Notes under the pieces: generated by a model
Databases searched by the model: none
The model's input: only the letters and a program-made list of their open reading frames with translations
Told to the model about the DNA's origin: nothing
Part shown: piece after piece, positions 1-8,386 of the stretch
Layout of the letters: every line of letters begins with the position of its first letter
How positions within the stretch are numbered: position 1 is the first letter of the stretch
NCBI GenBank assembly: GCA_013373545.1
Contig: JABXHQ010000025.1
Coordinates: 1 to 64,000 of the forward strand
DNA length: 64,000 nt
Direction of reading: 5' to 3'
Source of the DNA: Gammaproteobacteria bacterium
Lineage (GTDB): Bacteria; Pseudomonadota; Gammaproteobacteria; Enterobacterales; Kangiellaceae
Position numbers and translations under genes: made by a program

Positions 1-163
1 AGTGGGTCACCGAGTCGTAAGTGATGGTTCCCGAAATAATCGCGGGATCGCCAGCCGGCCCACCGACCACTTCATCATCATTGGAGTTACTGCAACCGGC
101 AAGCAAGGCGACTGTGATGGCGGCCAGCCAAGCAACTGCCGGGTTGGATTTAGCGGTTATCAT
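1..163 (-). CDS. Lipoprotein, N-terminal part only (cut by window edge)
   Basis: The first 54 codons of a minus-strand gene run off the left edge. The translation starts with a short polar region, then a hydrophobic stretch (WLAAITVALLAGC) ending in a lipobox LAGC, so Cys28 should be lipidated after cleavage by signal peptidase II. The mature part begins SNSNDDEVVGG, a flexible acidic linker, followed by a segment that looks like the start of a beta-rich domain. An AGAGA sequence lies 10 bases before the ATG. It begins 30 bases after the stop of the S41 protease gene on the same strand and may be co-transcribed with it. The function cannot be told from this fragment; secreted serine peptidases sometimes begin this way, but that is only a guess. 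Confidence 0.7.
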   Translation of the reverse strand, partial: MITAKSNPAVAWLAAITVALLAGCSNSNDDEVVGGPAGDPAIISGTITYDSVTH

Positions 164-193
164 AGTTCGTTTTCTCTGACCTTTAAGTTGAAA

Positions 194-1414
194 TTATTTA
201 ACCGTTGACGTTAATTGTGCTTTCGTCTCAACCTTACCACTCGCCACTTGGTTCAACAACAAATCATAAGCTTGCTGCAGCTCTTTATCCGCCAAACTCG
301 GTAATGCATTGTTAGCCGTAGCATCTTGCTTAAGCTCAACATCGGGCGCGATTCCTTTGCCATGTATTGAGCGACCGGTCGGCGTTAAATAGCGAGAGGT
401 CGTCAGCTTAATGGCAGTATTTTGCTTGAGCGGAACAATACTTTGCACCACTCCTTTGCCATAGGACTGCTGACCCACGATCAAGCCACGTTTGTGATCT
501 TGCAAAGCGCCGGCAACAATTTCCGATGCCGATGCACTCTGCCCATTAATTAACACCACAATAGGCGTCGCTTCTAAGATATCACCTGGGTTAGCAAAGA
601 ACTTTTGGTAACTGTCGACGGTTCGTCCTTCGGTAGACACAATAATGCCAGAAGCGATCATTAGATCGGCCACATCGACTGCCGCAGTTAACACCCCTCC
701 TGGATTATTGCGCAAATCAACAATCACACCTGCGACACGCTTATTTGCGGTCGCTCGGCGAATCAACTGCTCCAACTCATACCCGGTATCACGTTGAAAC
801 ATTTTAATCGTCACATGCCATATATCTTGCGGCATTTGGGCAACCCGAATACTCTTAACTTCTAGCGTTTCACGCACAAGCTGATAGGTAACGGGTAGCT
901 GGCTTTCGGGATGCAATATTTTTAATACCACCGGCTCTCCTGCCACTCCGCGCATCGAGTCAATTAGGGATTCAGCCCCGACATCTACCAATGAGTGCGC
1001 ATCCACCGCAACGATGCGATCGTTTTCTTTAATGCCTGCCCGCGCCGCCGGAGAGTCTTCAATAATGCTAACCACTCTAACTTGTTCATCTTCCGCAACC
1101 ACTTCGACGCCTAGACCATCGTAAACGCCGTCCGACGACACCTGCAAGTCCTTGAGATCTTCTTCGTTCAGATAGCCTGAATAGGGATCGAGAGATTTTA
1201 GCATTCCATTAATCGCACCTTCGAAGAGCTGTTTATCATCGACTTGGTCAACATAGCTATTTTTAATCTGCCAATAGGTCTCCGCAAATGCTTTCAACTG
1301 CTCCATCGGGATCCCTGAGACCCGGCCAGAAGACGCTTTAGTGTCGCTATAACTGTGCGGAGTGATAGCGATAAGCAACAATGTGATGGCCCAAGATACT
1401 GCTTTTATCTTCAT
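194..1414 (-). CDS. S41 family carboxy-terminal processing peptidase (CtpA type)
   Basis: A periplasmic serine protease that trims or degrades envelope proteins from the C terminus. An N-terminal signal peptide (about residues 1-23, ending HSYS) precedes a helical region, a PDZ domain (about 95-180, with YDGLGVEV and DSPAARAGI) and the S41 catalytic core. The nucleophile lies in GQSASASEI (about 291-299) and the general base is the Lys of YGKG (about 320). Length of 406 residues fits the family. The ATG at 1414 is chosen because GGAGG lies five bases before it; a TTG four codons upstream would swallow this ribosome site. It follows envC and gpmI on the same strand, the common gpmI-envC-ctp arrangement, so a role linked to murein hydrolase control is plausible. 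Confidence 0.93.
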   Translation of the reverse strand: MKIKAVSWAITLLLIAITPHSYSDTKASSGRVSGIPMEQLKAFAETYWQIKNSYVDQVDDKQLFEGAINGMLKSLDPYSGYLNEEDLKDLQVSSDGVYDGLGVEVVAEDEQVRVVSIIEDSPAARAGIKENDRIVAVDAHSLVDVGAESLIDSMRGVAGEPVVLKILHPESQLPVTYQLVRETLEVKSIRVAQMPQDIWHVTIKMFQRDTGYELEQLIRRATANKRVAGVIVDLRNNPGGVLTAAVDVADLMIASGIIVSTEGRTVDSYQKFFANPGDILEATPIVVLINGQSASASEIVAGALQDHKRGLIVGQQSYGKGVVQSIVPLKQNTAIKLTTSRYLTPTGRSIHGKGIAPDVELKQDATANNALPSLADKELQQAYDLLLNQVASGKVETKAQLTSTVK

Positions 1415-1578
1415 TTGTGCCTCCAAACGACAGAGCGAGAATTGCCAAACGGTACTGTTTAACTATAGAACACCGTCGATTTTGCTGCTCGCAAAAGCGG
1501 CCTTGACCAACATATTTCTAACTAAAGTTATAACAGTGTTTTGGTTACAAACGAGGAGGGAATAAAAATGGGGAGTGC

Positions 1579-2727
1579 TTAGCCGCGGATCCACTGCATT
1601 GGATTATGCGCCTTGCCTTGAAAGCGAATTTCAAAGTAAAGACCAGGATTGGATTGACCACCGCTTTGCCCAACGGTTGCAATCATTTCACCCGCTTCAA
1701 CCCAGTCACCGACTTCTTTAAACAGCGACTGATTATTGCCATAAAGACTCATATAGCCTTTGCCGTGATCAATAATGACCAATAGACCAAAGCCTCTTAG
1801 CCAGTCACTAAAAATTACGCGACCATGAAAAACCGACGCTACCTCTTGACCTTCTTTAGCATTAATACGAATGCCATTACTGCGGATATCGCGATTGATA
1901 CGTTCACCATAGTTAAGCGAAACGCGGCCTTTAAGTGGCCAGGTAAGCTTGCCTTTGTGGCCGGATAGACCTTCTAAATCTTGTTGCTGAATAATTTCAC
2001 GTAAAGCGCGTTCCATTTGCCGCACCAGCGACTCGAGCTCCTCTTCATCCGCTCGTAGGCTGGCTAGACGTTTATCTTGCGAAGCAATACTGCGCGCTAA
2101 CGAACGGACCGCTTGTTCCCGCTCTCCTTTCAACTCAAGCAGCTGTTGCTGTTCACGCTTTTGCGCTTGTTCCAATACGGTCAATTCTTTTAGGCTGCTT
2201 TGAATCGCAGCCTCAACTTGCTGCAATTCGATAATAGTTTCACCGAGTTGCTGAATGCTTTGCGAACGCGCTTTATTCAAGTAGTCATAGTAGGTCAGCA
2301 TACGCCCTAACTTTTCTGGCTGCTCTTGGTTAAGCAATAACTTCAAGTACTCTTGGCGACCATTGGTATAGGCACTGCGCAATTGCTGCGCAAGTAGCTT
2401 TTGATGTTTTACTTTATCTAAAGCAAGTTTTTTTTCCGCACTTTTATTTTTTTTCAGGCTGCTTTGTTCGGTCGCTATTTGCTGCTGTGTTGCACGTAAA
2501 ATTTTTGCCGCTGAATTGATCTTTTTTTCCGTTCGTTTAAGCTCTTCTGCAGCACTTCCATACTTTTTCCGCTGGCTACTCAGTTGCTGCTGAACACGCT
2601 TAATCTGACCTTTAACTTGCTGTAACTGTTGTTTGGTTTGCTCGTTTTTAGACGCTGCAAAGCCCAGCGGTGTGGTTAACAACACCGCGGTAATCATCCA
2701 GTAAATTGGCTTTGTGCGTTTCGTCAT
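1579..2727 (-). CDS. envC: Murein hydrolase activator EnvC
   Basis: A periplasmic activator of amidases that split septal peptidoglycan during division. Residues 1-24 form a signal peptide (MTKRTKPIYWMIT...GFA). Residues about 27-250 are a long heptad-rich coiled coil dominated by Gln, Lys and Glu, and the C terminus (about 265-382) is a LytM/M23 fold. The zinc-binding residues of true M23 peptidases are missing: the usual HLHFEIR motif reads GLYFEIR, and the HxxxD motif reads INAKEG. This is the degenerate form expected of an activator rather than an enzyme. The gene begins 15 bases after gpmI on the same strand, and the S41 protease follows 164 bases downstream. Length (382) is close to E. 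coli EnvC (419). Confidence 0.92.
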   Translation of the reverse strand: MTKRTKPIYWMITAVLLTTPLGFAASKNEQTKQQLQQVKGQIKRVQQQLSSQRKKYGSAAEELKRTEKKINSAAKILRATQQQIATEQSSLKKNKSAEKKLALDKVKHQKLLAQQLRSAYTNGRQEYLKLLLNQEQPEKLGRMLTYYDYLNKARSQSIQQLGETIIELQQVEAAIQSSLKELTVLEQAQKREQQQLLELKGEREQAVRSLARSIASQDKRLASLRADEEELESLVRQMERALREIIQQQDLEGLSGHKGKLTWPLKGRVSLNYGERINRDIRSNGIRINAKEGQEVASVFHGRVIFSDWLRGFGLLVIIDHGKGYMSLYGNNQSLFKEVGDWVEAGEMIATVGQSGGQSNPGLYFEIRFQGKAHNPMQWIRG

Positions 2728-2742
2728 TAAGCTGCTCGTTCG

Positions 2743-4281
2743 CTACTTAGCAAGCTGCAAGATAGGTCGGCCGGTCATCTCTTCAGGAACCGGAATACCC
2801 ATTAGACTCAACAGCGTTGGCGCAACATCTGCTAACACCCCATCGTCAATAGCGATGCTTGCTTGGCGCCCAAAGTAGATTAGTGGAACCGGTCCACTGG
2901 TATGTGCAGTGTGTGCTTGACCGGTTGACTCATCGGCCATTTTTTCGGCGTTACCATGATCCGCAGTGATCAACATCTCACCACCGGCTTTCTCTAATGC
3001 GGTAACAATTTTCCCCAAGCATTGATCGATGGTTTCAATGGCTTTAACCGTTGCCGCAAAGTTCCCAGTGTGTCCGACCATATCGGGGTTGGCAAAATTT
3101 CCGATAATGACATCAAACTTCTGCGCTGTGATTGCAGCGACCAATTCATCCGCCATTAACGGCGCGTTCATTTCCGGTTGTAAATCGTAAGTCGCGACAT
3201 TCGGAGACGGAATTAATTTCCGTTCTTCACCGACAAAAGGCTGCTCAATGCCACCATTAAAAAAGAAAGTAACGTGTGCATACTTCTCTGTTTCAGCAAT
3301 GCGCAATTGCCGTTTATTCAGTGATTGTAAGTATTCGCCCAAAACATTTTTGTGTTGCAAAGGCGGATAAGCCACTGCAGTGTCAATATCGGCTGCATAT
3401 TGGGTCAACATAACAAAATGCTGCAATGCTAGAGTGCGCGGACGCGCAAAACCGCTGAAGTCAGATTCAACGAAAGCACGGGTAATTTGGCGCGCACGAT
3501 CCGCGCGATAGTTCATGAAAATAACGCTGTCATTAGCGCCCAAGGTTACCGGCTCACCAATCACAGTGGGTTCAACAAATTCATCATTTTCATTCCGTGC
3601 ATAAGCTTGCTTTAAGCCTTCTTCAGCACTTGCTGCCTGAAACTCACTCGCACCATCACTGATCAGCCGATAAGCTTTTTCAACTCGCTCCCAACGCTGA
3701 TCACGATCCATCGCGTAATAGCGACCACACAAACTCGCGATACGCCCCACTCCCTCCTCAGCCAAAACCTTCTCCAGACCTGCAATCGACCCTTCAGCCG
3801 AGCGCGGAGGTGTGTCACGGCCATCCAAAAACGCATGAATATAAACCGCTTTGGCGCCTTTTTGTTTGGCTAGTTTGACGGCCGCGTAAATATGCTGCTC
3901 ATGGCTGTGAACCCCACCGGGCGACAACAGACCCATAATATGAACCGCACCATTTTGTGCAACCGCAGCCTCAACGGCCTCACAAAGTGCTGGATTAGTG
4001 TAAAAGTCGCCATCTGATATCGCTTGGGTAATGCGGGTATAGTCTTGATAGACCACACGGCCAGCGCCTAAATTGAGATGACCCACTTCCGAATTACCCA
4101 TCTGACCAGATGGTAACCCCACGTCGAGGCCTGAGCCGGAAATCAGCGTGTGTGGATAGTTCGCCCAAAGCTTATCAAAATTGGGGGTCTTCGCCGCTAA
4201 GATGGCATTGTCTTTGGGATCTTCGCTGTAACCCCATCCATCTAAGATTAATAAAACCATCGGTTTTGGCTGCTTAGTCAT
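2743..4281 (-). CDS. gpmI: 2,3-bisphosphoglycerate-independent phosphoglycerate mutase
   Basis: A glycolytic and gluconeogenic enzyme interconverting 3- and 2-phosphoglycerate with two Mn ions and a phosphoserine intermediate. The nucleophile is Ser64 in [10 protein letters not shown]; metal ligands are visible in LLILDGWGY (Asp14), [12 protein letters not shown] and [10 protein letters not shown]. The length of 512 residues matches the family. I place the start at the ATG (4281) rather than the GTG two codons upstream, because GAAGTGAG lies at suitable spacing and family members start close to [10 protein letters not shown]. It leads a minus-strand group with envC and the S41 protease, and a TATAAT at 4330-4335 may be its -10 element. 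Confidence 0.97.
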   Translation of the reverse strand: MTKQPKPMVLLILDGWGYSEDPKDNAILAAKTPNFDKLWANYPHTLISGSGLDVGLPSGQMGNSEVGHLNLGAGRVVYQDYTRITQAISDGDFYTNPALCEAVEAAVAQNGAVHIMGLLSPGGVHSHEQHIYAAVKLAKQKGAKAVYIHAFLDGRDTPPRSAEGSIAGLEKVLAEEGVGRIASLCGRYYAMDRDQRWERVEKAYRLISDGASEFQAASAEEGLKQAYARNENDEFVEPTVIGEPVTLGANDSVIFMNYRADRARQITRAFVESDFSGFARPRTLALQHFVMLTQYAADIDTAVAYPPLQHKNVLGEYLQSLNKRQLRIAETEKYAHVTFFFNGGIEQPFVGEERKLIPSPNVATYDLQPEMNAPLMADELVAAITAQKFDVIIGNFANPDMVGHTGNFAATVKAIETIDQCLGKIVTALEKAGGEMLITADHGNAEKMADESTGQAHTAHTSGPVPLIYFGRQASIAIDDGVLADVAPTLLSLMGIPVPEEMTGRPILQLAK

Positions 4282-4329
4282 TGGCACTCACTTCAACAAA
4301 TACAAATTTGGGTCAAATTCTAAATCGCG

Positions 4330-4367
4330 ATTATACATCAACTGCGCCGGCTTTCATCAAAGCCGGC
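4330..4367 (-). promoter_or_regulatory. Candidate gpmI promoter with overlapping inverted repeat
   Basis: On the minus strand a perfect TATAAT (plus positions 4330-4335) lies about 50 bases before gpmI. Just upstream is a perfect 9-bp inverted repeat, GCCGGCTTT-CATC-AAAGCCGGC (4346-4367), occupying the region between the -10 and a possible TTGATG -35 box (spacing 19, longer than ideal). No T tract follows the hairpin on either strand, so it is not a typical terminator. It could be an operator or a boundary between gpmI and the divergent kinase gene. Confidence 0.4.
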
Positions 4368-4471
4368 TAATTTGATGAACGAATCGTCAAATTACCGATC
4401 TTTCGTAAATTTGCTACGGATTACTTTGAGAGATCGGCAGCAATCCGTTATGCTCAGAATCACTATCAGCA

Positions 4472-6106
4472 GTGGCTTCACCAATAATTCTTACAATGCA
4501 GCAAAAGCCCCAACAATCAACACAGTTAGCGCTATTTTCCAGCGGGTGGTTTATCCTCTTCGCGGTCATCAGCAGTGCCACTCTATTATTGACTTGGGAA
4601 CTGGACATTTTTGCGGCCACTTATTCCGCTATCAACCATCATTTGGCTCCCGAGCTGTCGACCACCGCGGTGGGAGAGTTACCCTACGCCAACTTGATAC
4701 TCTTAGCCGCCCCGTTCGTCGCATTATGTGGGTTAATTCTAGCGATTAAATGTCGCTTAAGTGTGAGCTTCAGTTTGCTCATGGTGTTTTTGATTCTACT
4801 CGCATCTACTTACTTGCTTACTTTGACTCAATTACAGCAACGATTTCCAGCACTGGAATACGGCTCAATGGGGTTATTCGCTTGGCTCTGTGGCTTACTC
4901 GAAAAGATTCATCAACAGCCGTTACAGCACATTTATCAAAAGTGGCAACAAGCCGCTTTACTGGCCGCGCAGCTTTTGCTTAAGCAACAACAATGGCGTG
5001 AAGCTTTTGCACTGCTGCAACAATTGCCACCCACTCAAACCGTGCTCGACCTGGCCTATGAAGTTGCGCAAAACTGTGAGCAAAAGCGTGACTTCAACCG
5101 CGCCAAACAGATTTATGTTTGGGTCTTAGAGCAGCGCAAAAATTTTCGTGACTGTCAGCAACGGCTACAACAACTTGACTCGATTCGTCCGACCAATCCG
5201 GGTCTGGGCAGCACCGTTGCCATGGATCAAACCTTGTTAATGCCCACCGAAGGATTACAACCCCCCACGCTGGGTCGCTATCGCATTGAAAGTGTACTGG
5301 GGAAAGGCGCTATGGGGGTTGTTTATCGTGGAATTGATCCGGCAATCAATCGCGAGGTAGCCATCAAAACCCTCGCGTTATCGCGCGAATTTGAAGATCA
5401 AGAGCAGCAGGTTGCTCGCGAGCGCTTTTTTCGCGAAGCCGAAACAGCCGGCAAATTAAACCACCCGAATATCGTCACCGTTTATGATGTCGGTGAAGAG
5501 CAAGATCTTGCATTTATTGCCATGGACTTACTCACCGGAGTACCGCTGGATCAGCATATCAAACGCGAGCAGCTGCTACCAGTTGTGTTGGTCTACCAGT
5601 TAATGGTTCAAATTGCCTCTGCTTTAGCCTATGCTCATAAGCAAGGGGTGGTTCATCGCGACATTAAACCAGGCAATATTATTTTTGATGATGAGAAACA
5701 AAAAGTCATTATCACAGATTTCGGGATCGCCCATTTAATGGATAAAAGCAAAACTCGAACGGGAGCGATACTCGGCAGCCCGTTTTATATGTCGCCAGAA
5801 CAAGTGCAAGGCAAACGTATCGACGGTCGTTCCGATATCTTTAGTATGGGCGTCACTTTCTATCAGTTATTAACTGGGCAATTACCGTTTCGCGGAGAAT
5901 CGTTGGCGACGGTCGCGTTAAATATTACCACCCAAAAGCATGAGCCGGTGCGAAAGCTCCGAGGTGACTTGCCGGCAAGTGCGAGTAGAATCATTAACAA
6001 AGCACTGCAAAAAGATAAAGATAAGCGCTATCAAAATGTAGATGAGTTCAAAGAAACTTTGATTAACGCGCTTAAAAGAGATTTTAAATCCAACCCGCTA
6101 GAGTAG
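4472..6106 (+). CDS. Membrane-anchored Ser/Thr protein kinase lacking a CHASE2 sensor
   Basis: A eukaryotic-like kinase. Residues about 22-42, 72-92 and 98-118 are membrane helices, with only a ~30-residue loop between the first two. Residues 150-235 are helical and TPR-like. The kinase domain spans about 270-535 with glycine loop GKGAMG, VAIKT lysine, catalytic HRDIKPGN, ITDFG and activation segment SPFYMSPEQ, so all catalytic residues are present. The linker and kinase resemble the proteobacterial family that normally carries a large CHASE2 sensor between membrane helices; here that domain is absent. The start is a GTG without a clear ribosome site; the ATG at 4496 is the alternative. It is followed after 16 bases by a PP2C phosphatase, then an FHA protein, implying a kinase/phosphatase/phosphothreonine-reader circuit. 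Confidence 0.9.
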   Translation: MASPIILTMQQKPQQSTQLALFSSGWFILFAVISSATLLLTWELDIFAATYSAINHHLAPELSTTAVGELPYANLILLAAPFVALCGLILAIKCRLSVSFSLLMVFLILLASTYLLTLTQLQQRFPALEYGSMGLFAWLCGLLEKIHQQPLQHIYQKWQQAALLAAQLLLKQQQWREAFALLQQLPPTQTVLDLAYEVAQNCEQKRDFNRAKQIYVWVLEQRKNFRDCQQRLQQLDSIRPTNPGLGSTVAMDQTLLMPTEGLQPPTLGRYRIESVLGKGAMGVVYRGIDPAINREVAIKTLALSREFEDQEQQVARERFFREAETAGKLNHPNIVTVYDVGEEQDLAFIAMDLLTGVPLDQHIKREQLLPVVLVYQLMVQIASALAYAHKQGVVHRDIKPGNIIFDDEKQKVIITDFGIAHLMDKSKTRTGAILGSPFYMSPEQVQGKRIDGRSDIFSMGVTFYQLLTGQLPFRGESLATVALNITTQKHEPVRKLRGDLPASASRIINKALQKDKDKRYQNVDEFKETLINALKRDFKSNPLE

Positions 6107-6122
6107 GTAATGCAATCAACCG

Positions 6123-6884
6123 ATGAGTAGCTTTACATGGAAAGTAACCGGCGTTTCCGATCAAGGGAAGAAACGCCCCAACAATGAAGACGCTATTGGG
6201 TGGCAAATTGACCAAGAGCGCGGTTGGCTATGTGCGGTAATTGCTGACGGTATGGGCGGACATGCGGCTGGTGAAGTTGCCAGCGCCATGGCACGAACCC
6301 AATTTCTCGATCTCATTGAACGCCTATTTACCACATCGCCAGGCGCATTCCCCAGTGAATTGACCATGCGCTCAGCACTGAGCGAATACATTCAGCTAGT
6401 CGATAAACAAATAAAGCGTCATGCCAAAGAGCATCCCGAAGATCTAGGCATGGGGACGACGCTCGTAGCGGTGGTGATATTTTTCGGCCAATGTTGGATA
6501 GTTAACATTGGTGATTCGCGTTGTTATCGATTACGACAAGATGAGTTCAAACAACTTACGCGCGACGATACCTTAGTGCAAAGCTGGCTTGATAACGGTC
6601 AAATTAGTTATGAAAAAGCGGAACACTCGCCCTATAAAAATGTCTTAACACAAGCGCTGGGTGCAAAAGAAACCCTGGATCCCCAGATTCTGTCGATTGA
6701 TGTAGAGCCAGGTGATCAGTTTTTATTGTGCAGTGATGGTTTAAGTAACTGTATGTCGAGTGCCTTTATGAGCGATACCATGCAGGGGAGTCCGGTCGAA
6801 GAATCCACTCGACAATTACTTGACGAAGCTCTCAGTGCAGGAGCGCCCGATAATGTATCATTGATTGTTATTGCACAAGAATAA
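6123..6884 (+). CDS. PP2C family protein serine/threonine phosphatase
   Basis: A metal-dependent phosphatase expected to reverse the action of the neighbouring kinase. All family motifs are present in order: GKKRPNNED near residues 16-24, ADGMGGHAAGE (about 41-51), MGTTLVA, NIGDSRCYRL, LTRDDTLV, LLCSDGLSN and APDNVSLIV at the C terminus, giving the acidic residues that bind two Mn/Mg ions. At 253 residues it is a stand-alone catalytic domain with no signal peptide or membrane segment, so it is cytoplasmic. The ATG lies 16 bases after the kinase stop. The FHA gene starts 22 bases downstream. Similar kinase and phosphatase pairs occur in type VI secretion loci, but no such genes are present here. 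Confidence 0.96.
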   Translation: MSSFTWKVTGVSDQGKKRPNNEDAIGWQIDQERGWLCAVIADGMGGHAAGEVASAMARTQFLDLIERLFTTSPGAFPSELTMRSALSEYIQLVDKQIKRHAKEHPEDLGMGTTLVAVVIFFGQCWIVNIGDSRCYRLRQDEFKQLTRDDTLVQSWLDNGQISYEKAEHSPYKNVLTQALGAKETLDPQILSIDVEPGDQFLLCSDGLSNCMSSAFMSDTMQGSPVEESTRQLLDEALSAGAPDNVSLIVIAQE

Positions 6885-6906
6885 AGTTTAATATTTTGGA
6901 GTCTTT

Positions 6907-7257
6907 ATGGCTTATATCGGATTAATTGTCGACGACGTAATCGTCAATAAATTTACCTTAGATAGTGGCGTACTAACAATAGGTCGCTCACCACAAAATG
7001 ATGTACCGATTGAAGATGGTGCTGTTAGTAGCTTTCATGCGCAAATTATTCGAGAAGAAGATCCTTACTTAGATGGTCAAGTTCAATATTTTCTTGAAGA
7101 TCTAAAAAGCACAAATTCGACTAAAGTCAATGGAATTAAAATCGATCATTACCGATTAATTAATGGTGACTTGATTCAGATTGGTTACAGTAGCTTTCGC
7201 TTTGTTGATAAAAATCAAACTAACTTAGATAGAACTGCGGTAATCGTTAATGACTAA
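6907..7257 (+). CDS. FHA domain protein
   Basis: A single forkhead-associated domain of 116 residues, which should bind phosphothreonine peptides. Motifs are canonical: LTIGRSPQNDV (about 23-33), VSSFHAQI (about 40-47), and LKSTNSTKVNG (about 70-80), containing the Arg, Ser and Asn residues that contact phosphothreonine. There is no enzymatic domain or membrane segment. A GGAG lies about six bases before the ATG. It sits between the PP2C phosphatase and the small TerB-like gene, so it is the likely reader of phosphorylation by the upstream kinase. The gene is visibly richer in A+T than the kinase gene. Confidence 0.95.
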   Translation: MAYIGLIVDDVIVNKFTLDSGVLTIGRSPQNDVPIEDGAVSSFHAQIIREEDPYLDGQVQYFLEDLKSTNSTKVNGIKIDHYRLINGDLIQIGYSSFRFVDKNQTNLDRTAVIVND

Positions 7258-7273
7258 AATGAGTTAATTGATA

Positions 7274-7510
7274 ATGAAAAAAAGCGCTCATTTGGAGATG
7301 TCGCAGTTTGCTCTGAAAATTTTTGCTGATGATGGCAAACTTGATTTAATCGAACTTGATACACTCATTAATATTGCGCTTCGTGATCATGTTATAACCG
7401 ATGAAGAGAAGAGAGTTTTACGTTCTATTTTAGATCGGCTTAAGTTTGAAGATTTAACAAAAGAATTGATTTTAAAAATTGAACAGTTAGAAAAGCTCTA
7501 TGATTTTTAA
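7274..7510 (+). CDS. Small TerB-like helical protein
   Basis: A 78-residue acidic, fully helical protein with no signal peptide. The pattern FADDGKLDLIELDTL...RDHVITDEEKRVL, with two Asp/Glu-rich turns separated by about 25 residues, resembles the TerB (tellurite resistance) fold, but the match is by eye. I choose the ATG at 7274; a TTG two codons upstream is possible. It begins 16 bases after the FHA gene and ends 2 bases before a terminator hairpin, so it is the last member of the kinase-phosphatase-FHA unit. TerB-like domains often sit with signalling or stress modules near the membrane, but no specific role can be given. Confidence 0.75.
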   Translation: MKKSAHLEMSQFALKIFADDGKLDLIELDTLINIALRDHVITDEEKRVLRSILDRLKFEDLTKELILKIEQLEKLYDF

Positions 7511-7511
7511 T

Positions 7512-7541
7512 CAAGCGCTCTTAACGAGCGCCTGATTTTTT
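7512..7541 (+). terminator. Rho-independent terminator after the signalling island
   Basis: Stem GCGCTC-TTAAC-GAGCGC with flanking partial pairing, followed by CTGATTTTTT. It closes the plus-strand kinase/phosphatase/FHA/TerB-like unit. It lies 25 bases beyond the stop of the convergent cysQ gene and might also halt that long operon, although the minus-strand T tract is poor. Confidence 0.8.
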
Positions 7542-7565
7542 CGCATCGTTTTAACTAAACCGCCG

Positions 7566-8378
7566 TTATCCTAATAACAACTTGCGCCAATCTTCAGCAG
7601 AATCACCTAAGACGTAAAAATGCGGATTAAGTAAATCTTCTTTCGTATTGTAAAGAAAATCTGAAAAATCCGTTTTAACTAATTGCCCGCCCGCTTCTTC
7701 AACAATAATTTGCGCTGCGCCAGTGTCCCACTCTGAAGTAGGAGCCAGGCGTGGGTACAGGTCGGCCTTCCCTTCTGCAACCAAACACATTTTCAGCGAA
7801 CTACCACGACTGGCGAGATCAAAGTCGGGCATTTGTTTACACAAAGCTTGCACTTTATCGAGCCCATGGCGACGACTTGCAACAACGGTGTAATGTTTAT
7901 TGCCATCGCGTAGCGGAACCGAACGTACGTTGATTGCAGCCGGGGATTGCTCTTGCTCTTGCTTAAAAGCCCCGTGTCCTTTGCTGGCATAGTACAAAGT
8001 ATCTAAAACAGGCACATAAATAACACCCAGAATTACGCGGTTCTCATGGATCAAAGCAATGTTGGTGGTGAATTCATCATTGCGCGCAATAAATTCTTTG
8101 GTGCCATCGAGGGGATCCACTAACCAATAGGTCTGCCAGTCTTTGCGTTCATCATAGGTGATGCCTTTACTTTCTTCTGAGAGAACGGGAATTTCCGGTG
8201 TAAGTTTTTCAAGTCCCGCAACAATAATATGGTGAGACTTTAAGTCAGCCTCGGTTAAAGGCGAATCATCCGATTTAATTCGAGCGCCAAAATCATCTGA
8301 ATTATACACCGCTAGAATGGCTGCGCCGGCTTGTTTTGAAATTTGAATAACCTCGTTAAGGTATTGTTGATAGTCCAT
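7566..8378 (-). CDS. cysQ: 3'(2'),5'-bisphosphate nucleotidase CysQ
   Basis: Hydrolyses 3'-phosphoadenosine 5'-phosphate to AMP and phosphate, removing a by-product of sulfate assimilation. It is a member of the inositol monophosphatase fold; metal-binding motifs are seen as LSEES (about 72-76), VDPLDGTKEF (about 97-106) and EWDTGAAQ (about 216-223). Length 270 is slightly above E. coli CysQ (246). AGGA lies six bases before the ATG. It is the last gene of the minus-strand run gspC-N, yrfG, nudE, cysQ, starting eight bases after nudE. Confidence 0.94.
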   Translation of the reverse strand: MDYQQYLNEVIQISKQAGAAILAVYNSDDFGARIKSDDSPLTEADLKSHHIIVAGLEKLTPEIPVLSEESKGITYDERKDWQTYWLVDPLDGTKEFIARNDEFTTNIALIHENRVILGVIYVPVLDTLYYASKGHGAFKQEQEQSPAAINVRSVPLRDGNKHYTVVASRRHGLDKVQALCKQMPDFDLASRGSSLKMCLVAEGKADLYPRLAPTSEWDTGAAQIIVEEAGGQLVKTDFSDFLYNTKEDLLNPHFYVLGDSAEDWRKLLLG

Positions 8379-8386
8379 TATATTTC

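Noticed and set aside
2-208. Plus-strand frame at the left edge
   Set aside because: It lies opposite the lipoprotein and protease genes, has no ribosome site and an atypical composition; the minus-strand lipobox protein explains the region.
1579-2727. EnvC protein as an active M23 endopeptidase
   Set aside because: The histidine and aspartate ligands of the zinc site are replaced, so it should be an activator only.
4372-4749. Plus-strand 125-codon frame before the kinase
   Set aside because: It overlaps the start of the kinase gene in another frame and its translation resembles no protein; the kinase frame has clear motifs.
4472-7510. Part of a type VI secretion locus (PpkA/PppA/Fha)
   Set aside because: No Tss structural gene, ClpV, Hcp or VgrG occurs in the window; the neighbours are gpmI and a type II secretion operon.
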